Source: Candidatus Avidesulfovibrio excrementigallinarum
Lineage (GTDB): Bacteria > Desulfobacterota > Desulfovibrionia > Desulfovibrionales > Desulfovibrionaceae
Direction of reading: 5' to 3'
Assembly (NCBI GenBank): GCA_018715085.1
Contig: DVMI01000002.1
Coordinates: 1 to 64,000, forward strand
Length of the DNA stretch: 64,000 nucleotides
The translations under genes were made by a program, and so were the position numbers. Below the pieces are notes generated by a model. That model was not told the DNA's origin. It saw only the letters and a list, made by a program, of their open reading frames with translations, and did no database searches. Positions 8,754 through 17,458 of this stretch are shown here, piece after piece (position 1 is the stretch's first letter; each line of letters opens with the position of its first letter).

Positions 8754-10031
8754 TCAGGCATGGGCGTTGCCGACACGCAGCGTCAGCCTGCCTTCGGCAT
8801 CAAAGGTGACCGGCTGCGGGTCGCTGAGGATTTCAAAGCGATCCGTATCCGTCAGGTCAGGCAGCACCGCCGGTGAAACAAAGCAGTCTGTAAGATACAG
8901 CGTATTGGGCACATGCACCAGGCGGACCTGTTCCTGCGGGATGCTGCGCAGGCAGAACATCATGGTTTCAAGCGTTTCCTGATCGGTGTCAAACCAGGTC
9001 GGGAAGAACGCGCGGGTTACGAACGTGGTGGTCAGGTTGTTCAGGTAGGTGGCCTTGCGGTCGATTTTGTCAATGAGGCGCTGGGTCACAAAGTCCGTCA
9101 GACCTATGCCCGTTGCGTTGCCGTGGGAGGCCTCTGAAAGGTCAAGCACGCTGATATAGCGGATGACGGGGGATTCGGGTTCTGCCTCGCCGGTGATGCG
9201 CAGGCGGCCGATGATGTTGGTGTCTACGCCTGTGCCGCTGAAGTTCTTGCCCATTTCTTCGACAATAAGTCCGTGCAGGTGGCTGACCGGCAGGGAGGGC
9301 ATGAGAGACTTGGACCAGGCAAGAAGCTTGATTTCCTCGTCGAGCATCTCCTCGGCATACAGGGCCTGAATGCGGGCGGTTTCTTCATAGGCGTTTTCCA
9401 CAATGGCCACGCCGCCAATGACCGGCATTTTTTCAAGAATAATCCGGCTTACGTCCACAAGCAGGCGGGGCAGCTGCGACTGTCCCAGGCTGTGGAACTG
9501 ACCGGCTCCGCTGGGACCACCAAGCCCCACAACGAGCTTTTTGGCCAGGCCGCTTTCGACGCAGCCTTTGAACGAGGTGTGTGTCTTGACGCGGTTGATG
9601 GGAATGATGGCGTCGACGCTGAACGCCGAATCAAGCATGTGGGCCACAAGACCGTCGGCAGTGGCGCCGATGGCGCGGCCGGTGGCGCAGGTGATGACCT
9701 TGGCTCCCAAGCGCTCTTCGGTAATGCCAAGGCTGTCCAGCACTTCTTTCTGTCCGGTTTCTGTTCCGCCGCCATGGCTGCCCATGGCCGCCAGCAGCAC
9801 CGGCGTTGCGCCTTTTGCGCGCACCACGCCGATGGCCGCTTCCAGCATCGGCAGAATGTTCTGAATGCCCCGGCTGCCAACGGTAATGCCCACAGTTGTG
9901 CCCGGTTGAATGCGGGGCGCAAGTTTTTGCATCTGGGCAGTCATTTCAGCGGCGGGATCCGCGACAGTGGGGCGGGCAAAGGTTTGCCGTATGCGAATCA
10001 TTGGAGGCAGAGGCCTGCGGGTGTCAGCCAT
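8754..10031 (-). CDS. LarA-family nickel racemase homologue (DUF2088)
   Basis: LarA-type enzymes interconvert stereoisomers of 2-hydroxyacids such as lactate or malate with a nickel-pincer nucleotide bound to a lysine. In this 425-residue protein the lactate racemase domain covers roughly residues 25-300. Candidate counterparts of LarA functional residues are Arg54 (VGSRG), His86 (GSHGG), His151 (KTHTS), Lys164 (LAKKL) and His180 (GQFHS); the 16-residue Lys-to-His spacing equals that in LarA. The C-terminal part contains EEMGKNFSGTG, typical of this subfamily, whose true substrate is unsettled. Start 10031 follows AAGGAG. It is the last gene of the hydroxyacid module, after the DASS carrier, which suggests it acts on the imported acid. 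Confidence 0.82.
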   Translation of the reverse strand: MADTRRPLPPMIRIRQTFARPTVADPAAEMTAQMQKLAPRIQPGTTVGITVGSRGIQNILPMLEAAIGVVRAKGATPVLLAAMGSHGGGTETGQKEVLDSLGITEERLGAKVITCATGRAIGATADGLVAHMLDSAFSVDAIIPINRVKTHTSFKGCVESGLAKKLVVGLGGPSGAGQFHSLGQSQLPRLLVDVSRIILEKMPVIGGVAIVENAYEETARIQALYAEEMLDEEIKLLAWSKSLMPSLPVSHLHGLIVEEMGKNFSGTGVDTNIIGRLRITGEAEPESPVIRYISVLDLSEASHGNATGIGLTDFVTQRLIDKIDRKATYLNNLTTTFVTRAFFPTWFDTDQETLETMMFCLRSIPQEQVRLVHVPNTLYLTDCFVSPAVLPDLTDTDRFEILSDPQPVTFDAEGRLTLRVGNAHA

Positions 10032-10200
10032 GGGTTCAACTCCTTGGAGTGGTTGTATCGGGCCTGGAGCGGTTCGACGCGCCCGCAGAACCGTTCTGCT
10101 GAGGCGGGAAAGGCGGCGTCCGACAACGGGAAGACCCCGTTTTTGTAACAGGCGCAGTGTACGTTGGAACCGGCCTGCTTTCAAAAGAAATTTATGCCGG

Positions 10201-10243
10201 CAGACGGTTGCCGCGGCGCGGGGCAGGCCATGGCAACCGTCTG
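10201..10243 (-). terminator. Perfect 12-bp hairpin between carrier and racemase genes
   Basis: CAGACGGTTGCC (10201-10212) pairs perfectly with 10232-10243 around a 19-nt loop, starting 8 nt after the stop of the DASS carrier. On the transcribed strand a U-rich stretch comes about 10 nt later, so this could be a leaky terminator or an mRNA-stabilising hairpin that sets the level of the racemase gene. Confidence 0.55.
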
Positions 10244-10250
10244 GCAGCGG

Positions 10251-11714
10251 CTACAGAAGTCCAATCAGCGGGAACCAGACAAGAGCCATGACAGTCCAGA
10301 CTATCCAGGCCATCAGGCCCACGGCAAACGAGGACTTGAGCTGTTCGGGCACGGTAAAGTATCCCGCGCCGTACATGATGATGTTGCCCATGGTGTTAAA
10401 GGGCAGGAACAGTGCATAGCCCATGAGAATGGCCAGAGGCAGCACAAAACCGACAATGGGGAAGCCGAACGTCTGGGCCAGCCCGATGTAAATAGGAATC
10501 ATCACGCCGGCCATGGCTGTGGTGGTGGACCAGATGATGTGACTGAAAATTGTGAATCCCATCAGCCCGATCAACAGCGGCATCATGCTAACGTCGCTCA
10601 GTCCCAGGGAGGTGATGAGCGTTTTGATGAGCCATTCAAAGGCCTTGGTCTTCATGAGCACGCCGCTGAGGGTAATGACTCCGCCAAAATAGACGAACAG
10701 CTCCCAGGGAATGGATTTCTGAGCCTCTTTCCAGCTGAGCACGCCGACTTTAGGCAGCAGGATCAGCGTGCAGACGCCAAAGGCAACCATGGTGGCGTTG
10801 AAGTGATGCCACATGTCGGTGGACCAGAGCACCAGAGCAAGGAAGAAGTAGAACAGAGATTTTTTTTCGCGCAGGGTCATGGGACCCATCTGGGCCAGTT
10901 CGTCTTCAATGTAGTGGATTCCACCCGGGATGCTTTTCATTTCGGGGGGGTAGAACCAGCGCACCACAAACAGCGTGCCGACAAGAATGATGACGGTGGC
11001 GGGCACTGCGGCCAGCGCCCAAAAGCCCCAGGAAGTGGCCACGGATGTTGTGCCAAGTGCGGCAGTGATCAGGCCGATGGCAATGGGGTTGGGGATGGTG
11101 GCCGTCATGAAGCCGCCCGCAGTGATGTTGGATGCGAACGTATTGCACAAAAACAGCGTTTTGCCAAAGTTGCTGGTGCCTTTTTCCACGCGATAGGCCT
11201 GGGCGACGCCTTCGACAATGGGCAGCATGGCCGCTGTGCGGGCCGTGTTGGAGGGAGTCAGCGGCGAAATGAGCAGGTTGGCAAACATGGGCGCGAGGAT
11301 GGCGCCGGTCGGTGTTTTGCCCAGCAGGCGCATCATATTGAGGGCAACGCGCCGTGCCATGCCGGTTTCTGTCATGGCAATGGAGATGATGAAGCCGGTG
11401 ACGAGCATCCACAGCGACGTTGTGCCAAAGCCGGACAACGCAAAACTGGCGTTGTGAATGAGAACACCGTCTTTCATGGCGCCATCGGCGTTGCCTACCC
11501 AGAAATACAAAAGTGAGATGATAAGGAACGTACTTGTGGCAAAGCTGACGCTGAGGGTCACCCACAGCACTACGGCACCGGCAAAGATGGCCAGAAGCTT
11601 ATGTTGTACAAGGGTCATTCCTTCCGGCGTGGGCAGCAGCCAGACGAGGAAAAAGACGGCCACGGCAATGATATTGCCGTATTTTTTGCCAAGTTCTTCA
11701 AAACGATTTGCCAT
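10251..11714 (-). CDS. DASS-family (SLC13) carboxylate:sodium symporter
   Basis: A 487-residue inner-membrane carrier with about 11-12 hydrophobic segments. It has the two family SNT-type motifs: SNTARTAAMLP near the middle of the first half and STTTAMAGVMIP in the second, which bind sodium and the carboxylate in VcINDY-like proteins. Family substrates are di- and tricarboxylates such as malate, succinate, tartrate, citrate, or sulfate. Start 11714 follows GAGG at six bases. Placed with glcD/glcF and the racemase homologue, it probably brings in a hydroxy-dicarboxylate; the usual lactate permease of such clusters (LctP type) is not what this is. Confidence 0.88.
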   Translation of the reverse strand: MANRFEELGKKYGNIIAVAVFFLVWLLPTPEGMTLVQHKLLAIFAGAVVLWVTLSVSFATSTFLIISLLYFWVGNADGAMKDGVLIHNASFALSGFGTTSLWMLVTGFIISIAMTETGMARRVALNMMRLLGKTPTGAILAPMFANLLISPLTPSNTARTAAMLPIVEGVAQAYRVEKGTSNFGKTLFLCNTFASNITAGGFMTATIPNPIAIGLITAALGTTSVATSWGFWALAAVPATVIILVGTLFVVRWFYPPEMKSIPGGIHYIEDELAQMGPMTLREKKSLFYFFLALVLWSTDMWHHFNATMVAFGVCTLILLPKVGVLSWKEAQKSIPWELFVYFGGVITLSGVLMKTKAFEWLIKTLITSLGLSDVSMMPLLIGLMGFTIFSHIIWSTTTAMAGVMIPIYIGLAQTFGFPIVGFVLPLAILMGYALFLPFNTMGNIIMYGAGYFTVPEQLKSSFAVGLMAWIVWTVMALVWFPLIGLL

Positions 11715-12470
11715 GAGAGCCTCGCTTCGTGTGCATGGTTTCGCTTGCGTGAGAGTGTGGGGATCGGGTGCGCCTGATAGTTGTTTTGATGACAAGCAAC
11801 GTACAGGACAGTGCACCGGGGATCCCGAAGCCTGTGACAGGGCCGGGCAAACGGCGGACAGCGTTCGCGCCCGCGGACAGAAGCAGGCTGCAGCGCAGTA
11901 TTCTGTCGTTGTTGGGCGGTACTGGCAGACGGGAAGCGGGGCGTCCGCGCCTGCCTGCGCGGAAACGCCGCGTGCCAGGCCATGGCGGCAGAACCGTGCG
12001 CGGGGGAAAGGCCGTTTTGACACGGCCGGCCCCTGCGGCAGCGGCTTTGCCACCTGCTTTTTTGCTGCATTGCGGCAGCAGTGTTTGGGTTTGCAGGGCT
12101 GTTGGGTGAAACAGCCCCGTGTGTGAGCGTTGTTTTTCAGCCGTCCCGCGGTGTTTGATCGGCCGCGGGCACTGGCTGCCTGTTTTGGCAGCCAGTACGG
12201 CAAGCGCCTATGCCACGCGGCCGTTGCCGGCATAACGGAGCCGCGATCAGCTCTGCACAGGACCGGGTGTGCCTGCGCCTTGGCTGTTAAAGTGATGCTG
12301 TGGCCGTGGCAGGATGGCGTTTGTCCCCTCAGACGCACGGGAGCGGACTCCTCTGCGCCTGGTGGGGAAACAGCGCTGCCTTTCTGCACATACGGACAGC
12401 GTTTTTTTAGGACGCCATGGGGAGGCGCCGGATTTTATCCCTTTTGTGCTGGCGTGTTGGAGACCGGCGT
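11715..12470. other. 756-bp gap inside the hydroxyacid module, with two hairpins
   Basis: No supported gene on either strand. It holds two adjacent inverted repeats at 12145-12196. A minus-strand CTGGCACG (11971-11978) resembles a sigma54 -24 element 250 bp before the carrier gene, but the matching -12 GC is missing. Confidence 0.6.
12145..12196. repeat. Two tandem hairpins between glcF-like gene and carrier gene
   Basis: First stem: CCCGCGG 12145-12151 with CCGCGGG 12163-12169. Second stem: ACTGGCTGCC 12171-12180 with GGCAGCCAGT 12187-12196, 6-nt loop. Both are perfect and only one base apart. There is no T tract, so a terminator is not certain; mRNA processing or stabilisation is possible. 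Confidence 0.65.
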
Positions 12471-13625
12471 TTACAGGCCGGGCTCTGCTTCAACAATATC
12501 CAGCCAGTGGCGGACACTGACGCCTTCCGGCGCCACGGAGGCAAGCTGCATGGTGCAGCCGCTGCATCCTGTGACGATGCTGTGGCAGTCTGAGGGAAAG
12601 CCTGCCAGGCATTTTTTGCCCAGTTGGGCGGACACGTCGGGGTCGCTCATCTTAAGAATGCCCCCCATTCCGCAGCACAGGGCCGTCCCCTTGGTCAGTC
12701 CGGGCAGGGCGCGTTGCAGTAAAGGCCAGTCCGGATCGTTGTCGCCCCAGTGGCAGGGCTGATGGTATCCGGGCATGGCAGGCGCTGCCGGCAGAGTCCG
12801 GATGATCGCGCCTTCAAGCAGAGCGCTGAGCCCCTTGACGCTCGCGCGCCACAGGGCCGCGTCATCGCCATCCAACAGGCCTTCCTGTTCGGCATAGCCT
12901 TCAAGACTGTGCTTGCAGGAGGCGCAGAAGACAGCCAGCACAGGCTTGCCCAGCGCTTTCCAGCGTTCGATATTGCGCCGCTGCACGTCGGCCTGGGCTT
13001 TGAACATGCCGGCGTGGTGCAGCGTTCCGCCGCAGCAGGTAAAGCCGTCCTGTTCAATGACCTGGTACCCCCACACTTTGAGCAGCGCGCGGGCTTTGGC
13101 AATCCACTGCGGGCGGATGTTGCGGGCGGTACAGCCTGCAAAGACAGCCACAGGACGCGAAGGGGCCGTCCAGGCTGGATCCGGGCGCAGAGTGAACCAT
13201 GTCTGGGGTTCGCCCTTGTCAACCATGGCGCGCGCCGTGTCCAGCGAAGATTGCAGCGCCTCGGGCGTCAGCGCATCGGGGAACATGGCGGCAAGGCGTC
13301 CGGCCGTGGGCCAGAGAGGGCCGGCGCGGCGGATCCAGATATCCCAGATATACTGACTCCAGTGCGGATGGCTGGCCCGGACCTCCGCAAGCAGGTCGCT
13401 GGTCGACAGCTTGCGCGCGCACGCTTTTTTACAGCGTTCGCATCCGGCGCACAGCCGTGACAAATCCCGGATGATCTTCCAGGGCATGGGCTCTTCCGCT
13501 CCCCAGCCGTCCAGCGGCTCCATGAGCAGGCGTTTGCCCTTGGGGGCGTATTCCTCACGCTTGAACAGCGCAAATACCGGACAGACGTTCAGGCATTCGC
13601 CGCATTGTGTGCATCCGCGCTTCAT
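12471..13625 (-). CDS. GlcF-like Fe-S subunit of a 2-hydroxyacid dehydrogenase
   Basis: A 384-residue cytoplasmic or membrane-associated electron-transfer protein. It has two N-terminal [4Fe-4S] motifs, CTQCGECLNVCP (from residue 5) and CAGCERCKKAC, then two cysteine-rich CCG-type domains (FTCCGG, later LCCGMGG and GCSGC) as in GlcF, LutA and heterodisulfide reductase B. It would accept electrons from the flavoprotein encoded 2 bp upstream and pass them to the quinone pool or another carrier. The start at 13625 is preceded by AAGGGG that lies inside the end of that gene, so translation is likely coupled. Confidence 0.9.
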   Translation of the reverse strand: MKRGCTQCGECLNVCPVFALFKREEYAPKGKRLLMEPLDGWGAEEPMPWKIIRDLSRLCAGCERCKKACARKLSTSDLLAEVRASHPHWSQYIWDIWIRRAGPLWPTAGRLAAMFPDALTPEALQSSLDTARAMVDKGEPQTWFTLRPDPAWTAPSRPVAVFAGCTARNIRPQWIAKARALLKVWGYQVIEQDGFTCCGGTLHHAGMFKAQADVQRRNIERWKALGKPVLAVFCASCKHSLEGYAEQEGLLDGDDAALWRASVKGLSALLEGAIIRTLPAAPAMPGYHQPCHWGDNDPDWPLLQRALPGLTKGTALCCGMGGILKMSDPDVSAQLGKKCLAGFPSDCHSIVTGCSGCTMQLASVAPEGVSVRHWLDIVEAEPGL

Positions 13626-13627
13626 GA

Positions 13628-15007
13628 TCAGTACCCCTTTGCGGGATTGAGAATCCCGTTGGGATCAAACAGTTCGCGGACTTGGCGCATCATGGCGTGC
13701 TCTTCCTTTCCAAGCTGGCGGCCTACGTCCTTCAGGCAGCCTCCGCCGTGCTCTCCTGAAAGGCTTCCGCCAAATTCCAGCACCGCTTCGTCAAGTTCGT
13801 GGTGTGTTTTGAGAGTCCGTTCGGTGTCGTCCGGATCCGAGGCGTCATAGTGCAGATTGGCGTGGATGTTGCCGTCGCCGGCATGGCCAAAGCCGATCAG
13901 GCGCTTGCCGTTGTTGCGGGCGATTTCTTCAAACCGGCGGACGGCCTTGAGCAGTGAGCCGCGGGGCACGGCCATGTCGCCGCCGATACGGTCCGGTCCA
14001 AGAACGTAGGAGGCGGCCGACACGCGCCGGCGGAAGGCCCAGAGCTTGTTTTCCTCTTCTGCTCCTACCCCTTCCATGGTCCACAGGGCGTCATCCAGCT
14101 GCCTGGCCAGACGGGCGTTTTCAAGCGGAATGGTCTCCCGGCTGCCGTCGATCTGGAACAGCAGCAGAGAATGCACCGTATCGGGCCACGGGCATTCGCC
14201 GGTTTTAGTGAGAATTTCCAGCACAGTTTCGTTCATGAATTCCACGGCGCAGGGCAGAATGCCGGCGGCAAACACCTTGCCCATGGAGCTGAGCGCAGCG
14301 TCAAGTGACGGATAGCCGACAAGAACCGAAGCCGAGGCTTCCGGCTTGGGCAGCAGTTTGAGGTAGAGCTTGGTGACAATGCCCAGCGTGCCTTCGCTGC
14401 CCACAATCATGCGGGACAGATCAAGGCCGATGACGTCCTTGTGGGTTCGGCCGCCAAGCTTAAGCAGCTTCCCGCCCGGCAGGACGATTTCCATGCCAAG
14501 CACATAGTCGCGGGTCACACCGTATTTTACGGCGCGCAGGCCGCCGGCACAGGTCATGACGTTGCCGCCGACTGTTGTGGCTTTGCCGCTGGCCGGATCC
14601 GGTGGATAGAAAAGGCCGCGTTTGGCACATTCGGCCTGGAATTGAGCCGTGTTGACGCCAGGTTCGATTTCCGCAACGAAATCTTCGTTGGAAATGTCAA
14701 GAATGCGATCCATGCCGGTCATGGAGACGACAATGCCCGGCCTGGTGGGCACGCACCCGCCTGACAGGCTGGTTCCCCGGCCCCGCGGATGAATGTACAC
14801 GCGCTCCTCGTCAGCCCAGCGCATCAGCGTCTGCACCTGACTGGTACAGGTGGGGCGCACCATGGCGAGCACGGTGCCCGTCTTCAGACTGGCGTCTGAA
14901 GCATACACGCGCAGTTTTTCGGGTTCAAAGGTCACCGCATCGCCGAACGTGCGTTTCAGATATTCGATGTGCGACTCGCTCAAGGCTGTAATGTGCGTCT
15001 GGGTCAT
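13628..15007 (-). CDS. GlcD-like FAD-linked 2-hydroxyacid dehydrogenase
   Basis: A 459-residue flavoprotein of the FAD_binding_4/VAO family that oxidises D-lactate, glycolate or a related 2-hydroxyacid to the 2-oxoacid. The PP-type FAD-binding domain lies at about 40-185, with PRGRGTSLSGG and TVGGNVMTCAGGLRAVKYG, and the C-terminal domain has GFGHAGDGNIHANLH and SGEHGGG, the usual metal and substrate site. Length matches the family. Start 15007 follows CGGAGT. It heads the structural genes of the module and is 2 bp from the Fe-S subunit gene. The substrate cannot be read from sequence; the DASS carrier suggests a hydroxy-dicarboxylate rather than lactate. Confidence 0.9.
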   Translation of the reverse strand: MTQTHITALSESHIEYLKRTFGDAVTFEPEKLRVYASDASLKTGTVLAMVRPTCTSQVQTLMRWADEERVYIHPRGRGTSLSGGCVPTRPGIVVSMTGMDRILDISNEDFVAEIEPGVNTAQFQAECAKRGLFYPPDPASGKATTVGGNVMTCAGGLRAVKYGVTRDYVLGMEIVLPGGKLLKLGGRTHKDVIGLDLSRMIVGSEGTLGIVTKLYLKLLPKPEASASVLVGYPSLDAALSSMGKVFAAGILPCAVEFMNETVLEILTKTGECPWPDTVHSLLLFQIDGSRETIPLENARLARQLDDALWTMEGVGAEEENKLWAFRRRVSAASYVLGPDRIGGDMAVPRGSLLKAVRRFEEIARNNGKRLIGFGHAGDGNIHANLHYDASDPDDTERTLKTHHELDEAVLEFGGSLSGEHGGGCLKDVGRQLGKEEHAMMRQVRELFDPNGILNPAKGY

Positions 15008-15484
15008 GCTGATACTCCGACAGAAAGCAGGTGAAAGGCTTGGCGCGGGGTGCCGCGTCGTGGAAAAAGCATGTCTGGCTGGCGGGATCCTCCGCCTGTG
15101 CAGCCGGAGGGACCGCGCTGCTGTTGCCGGTGCAGGGTCGTTCGCCAGGGCTGTTCAGAGCCTTTTGTGTCCATGGCAGGCGGCGCCGCAGGAACGATTC
15201 CGGGACGGCCGGAACCGGTCTGCCGCGTCCTGCTTTGTCAGGGCACGCTGGCCGTTTCAGAAGGCGCTTGGCAACAGCGCTGTCTTAAACCGGCAGCCGG
15301 AAGGCCGCGCGGCGTGCGCAGGCAGGCGGAAAAAACGCCCAGCCACAGGCAAAGCCAGACAGCGCAAAGCAGTGCTATGCGCGCCGCACACGCCTGTCAA
15401 GTGGCTAGCAAGTTTTGTTCCGTAGAGGACGTTTATTGTAACATATTTATATTAATTATAAAAAATAGAAAGGTAGAGTTCGAT

Positions 15485-15511
15485 TGTTGCAAAATGATGC
15501 GGTATGCAACA
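15485..15511. promoter_or_regulatory. Dyad TGTTGCA-N13-TGCAACA, candidate operator
   Basis: Perfect 7-bp inverted repeat (15485-15491 and 15505-15511) in the AT-rich island just downstream of the activator gene. It is a plausible protein-binding site for the PrpR-like activator or another regulator; a third TTGCA lies at 15515-15519. Confidence 0.4.
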
Positions 15512-15515
15512 TTAT

Positions 15516-15531
15516 TGCAGCATGCGCACCA
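15516..15531 (-). promoter_or_regulatory. Candidate sigma54 promoter of the hydroxyacid operon
   Basis: Minus strand reads TGGTGCGCATGCTGCA: GG and GC elements 10 bp apart, the fixed -24/-12 spacing. The -24 box differs from TGGCAC at two positions. It would transcribe toward the glcD-like gene about 500 bp away, with a long leader. Confidence 0.35.
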
Positions 15532-15541
15532 TATATGGGGT

Positions 15542-17458
15542 TCAAAGCTGGAGGCGTTTTATTTTGCGGAACAACGTACTGCGATTCATACCCAGCAGCT
15601 GTGCCGCCTGGCTCCTGCGGCCATGGCATGCCTCAAGCGCCTGAAGAATGCGTTCCCGCTCGTCTGTGACGCCATCGCCGGCAGAAAAGTGGCTTCCTCT
15701 GCGGGACGCGCAGGAATCCGCCGAAGGCGTGGTGTCACCGCCCGGCAGCAGCTCAGCTTGCAGCACTTCGGCCGTCAGTTCGTCGGGGCAGGCGGCGCAA
15801 AGACGCTGAATGAAGTAGTACAGCTCCCGGACGTTGCCGCACCAGGGATGTTCTTTCAGAACCTGGGCCGCATCGGCCGAAAGGGTCATGCCGCGCAGCA
15901 GAGGCGTCTGATTAAGAAAATGCCGCGCCAGTACGACAATATCTCCTTCCCGTTCGCGCAAAGGCGGCAGGTGCAGCAGCAGAACGCAGAGCCGGTAGTA
16001 GAGATCGGCGCGGAACCGTCTGGCCCGGACGCGTTCCCACAGGTCGGCGTTGGTGGCGGCGATGATTCTGACGTTGATGGGAATGGGGTGAGAACCGCCA
16101 ATGCGCAGGACATACTGACTTTCAAGCACACGCAGCAGGCGCTGCTGGGCGTGGAGGTTAAGCTCGGCAATTTCATCAAGAAACAGCGTGCCGCCGTCGG
16201 CCAGTTCAAAGACGCCTTTTTTGCCTTTGGCGCTGGCTCCGGTAAACGCGCCCTTGTCGTAGCCGAACAGCTCTGACTCCAGCAGCGACTGTGGCAGGGC
16301 CCCGCAGTTGATGGCCACAAACGGACCGCTGCTGCGGGCGCTGGCGTTGTGAATGGCCTGGGCAAACAAATCCTTGCCCGTGCCGGTTTCGCCGTCGATC
16401 AGCACGGTATGATCGGACGCTGCAAACCGTCTAGCCCGGGACAGTGCCCGGACAAGGAGGCCTGAGCTGCCTTTGATGTCGTCAAAGGTCTTCAAGGCGG
16501 GAACACCCTGATATTTGGCGTGAAGTTGCAGCTTGTTTTCCTGAGCGGCAATCTTTTGTGCCTCATGGAACGTCAGGATGGCCCCTTTTATGACATTGTT
16601 GACAAAAACAGGCATGGCGCTGAGCAACAGCTGCTGTTCCCCGAGGGGCACAATTTCGTCGTATATCGGCTTGCCAAACAGAAGACACTGCTCAAGACCG
16701 GGCAGGGTCAGAACGGCCCCGAACGGCTGATCGAGCATGTCGGTCTGGAGGCGGAGTATGCGGCGCGCGGCAGGATTGAGCAACTTGATGGAGCCTGTCG
16801 CATCAAGTGAAATCACGCCTTGCGGAATCGCTTCGATGGCCGATTGGAACTTGAGGGTCTGCGTCTGCTCGAGTTCGCGGGCGTAACAAATGCGCTTGGC
16901 CATGTTGAGGGCCTGCCGGATGGCCGTTTCTCCCGTGGTCAGAATCTGGCTTTTCAGCCCCAGTTTCCTGGCGATGGCAAGAGGCGTTTCACCGCCAATC
17001 AGCACGTCAACGTTATCGGCAAGGGCTGTCAGCACGACATTGTGCATGGATTCCTTGGTCCAGAAACTGGGGTAGACCCGCAAATCCACATGCGGCAACA
17101 GGCGGGACAAGGCTTCAAGATCGGGGCGAAGCTGCGGGAAGACGGTAAAACCGATTCTGGGATGAGGAGAGGCCGTCTGCGCAAGCGCCCTTTCCAGCGT
17201 CATGACCATGTCCTGCACGCTGATGGGGATGAAGGAGACTGGGGTGCGGATACCGGCCTCGATAATCTGATTGGCAGACCAGCCGCGCGCAACGATGACG
17301 CTTGCGCCCTCGGCTTCGGCCTGCCGGGCGATGGCCAGAGAATTGTTCAGCCCGGTAAGATGCAGGCTGATCTGATCCTGGATGTCCAGTTCGGCTGCAA
17401 CCTGCTGGACATTGGCATAACTGGTACTTTCAGGCGCAATGACGACAATGGGATTCAT
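15542..17458 (-). CDS. Sigma54-dependent activator with PrpR-like sensor domain
   Basis: A 638-residue enhancer-binding protein. Residues 1-190 match the PrpR_N sensor fold, which binds an acid metabolite in propionate regulators; about 200-310 is PAS-like; about 335-565 is the AAA+ domain with Walker A GETGTGKD, the sigma54-contact loop GAFTGA and DEIAEL; the C-terminus is a Fis-type helix-turn-helix (SQAAQLLGMNRSTLFRKIK). The ATG at 17458 lacks a clear Shine-Dalgarno, but the conserved sensor domain begins there. It precedes the module on the same strand, so it most likely activates it in response to the substrate or a product. No methylcitrate-cycle genes are nearby, so it is not PrpR itself. 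Confidence 0.9.
   Translation of the reverse strand: MNPIVVIAPESTSYANVQQVAAELDIQDQISLHLTGLNNSLAIARQAEAEGASVIVARGWSANQIIEAGIRTPVSFIPISVQDMVMTLERALAQTASPHPRIGFTVFPQLRPDLEALSRLLPHVDLRVYPSFWTKESMHNVVLTALADNVDVLIGGETPLAIARKLGLKSQILTTGETAIRQALNMAKRICYARELEQTQTLKFQSAIEAIPQGVISLDATGSIKLLNPAARRILRLQTDMLDQPFGAVLTLPGLEQCLLFGKPIYDEIVPLGEQQLLLSAMPVFVNNVIKGAILTFHEAQKIAAQENKLQLHAKYQGVPALKTFDDIKGSSGLLVRALSRARRFAASDHTVLIDGETGTGKDLFAQAIHNASARSSGPFVAINCGALPQSLLESELFGYDKGAFTGASAKGKKGVFELADGGTLFLDEIAELNLHAQQRLLRVLESQYVLRIGGSHPIPINVRIIAATNADLWERVRARRFRADLYYRLCVLLLHLPPLREREGDIVVLARHFLNQTPLLRGMTLSADAAQVLKEHPWCGNVRELYYFIQRLCAACPDELTAEVLQAELLPGGDTTPSADSCASRRGSHFSAGDGVTDERERILQALEACHGRRSQAAQLLGMNRSTLFRKIKRLQL

Larger units (their letters stand above)
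15008..15541. other. Regulatory region between sigma54 activator and glcD-like gene
   Basis: No gene. The right part (about 15425-15515) is a sharp AT-rich island in a GC-rich setting, with a 7-bp dyad and a candidate sigma54 promoter; these are listed separately. Confidence 0.65.

Noticed and set aside
10164-11516. 450-codon open frame on the plus strand
   Set aside because: It is the reverse-strand shadow of the DASS carrier; no ribosome site, composition dominated by His/Gly.
11961-11978. CTGGCACG as a sigma54 -24 box upstream of the DASS gene
   Set aside because: The GC of the -12 element is missing at the required spacing.
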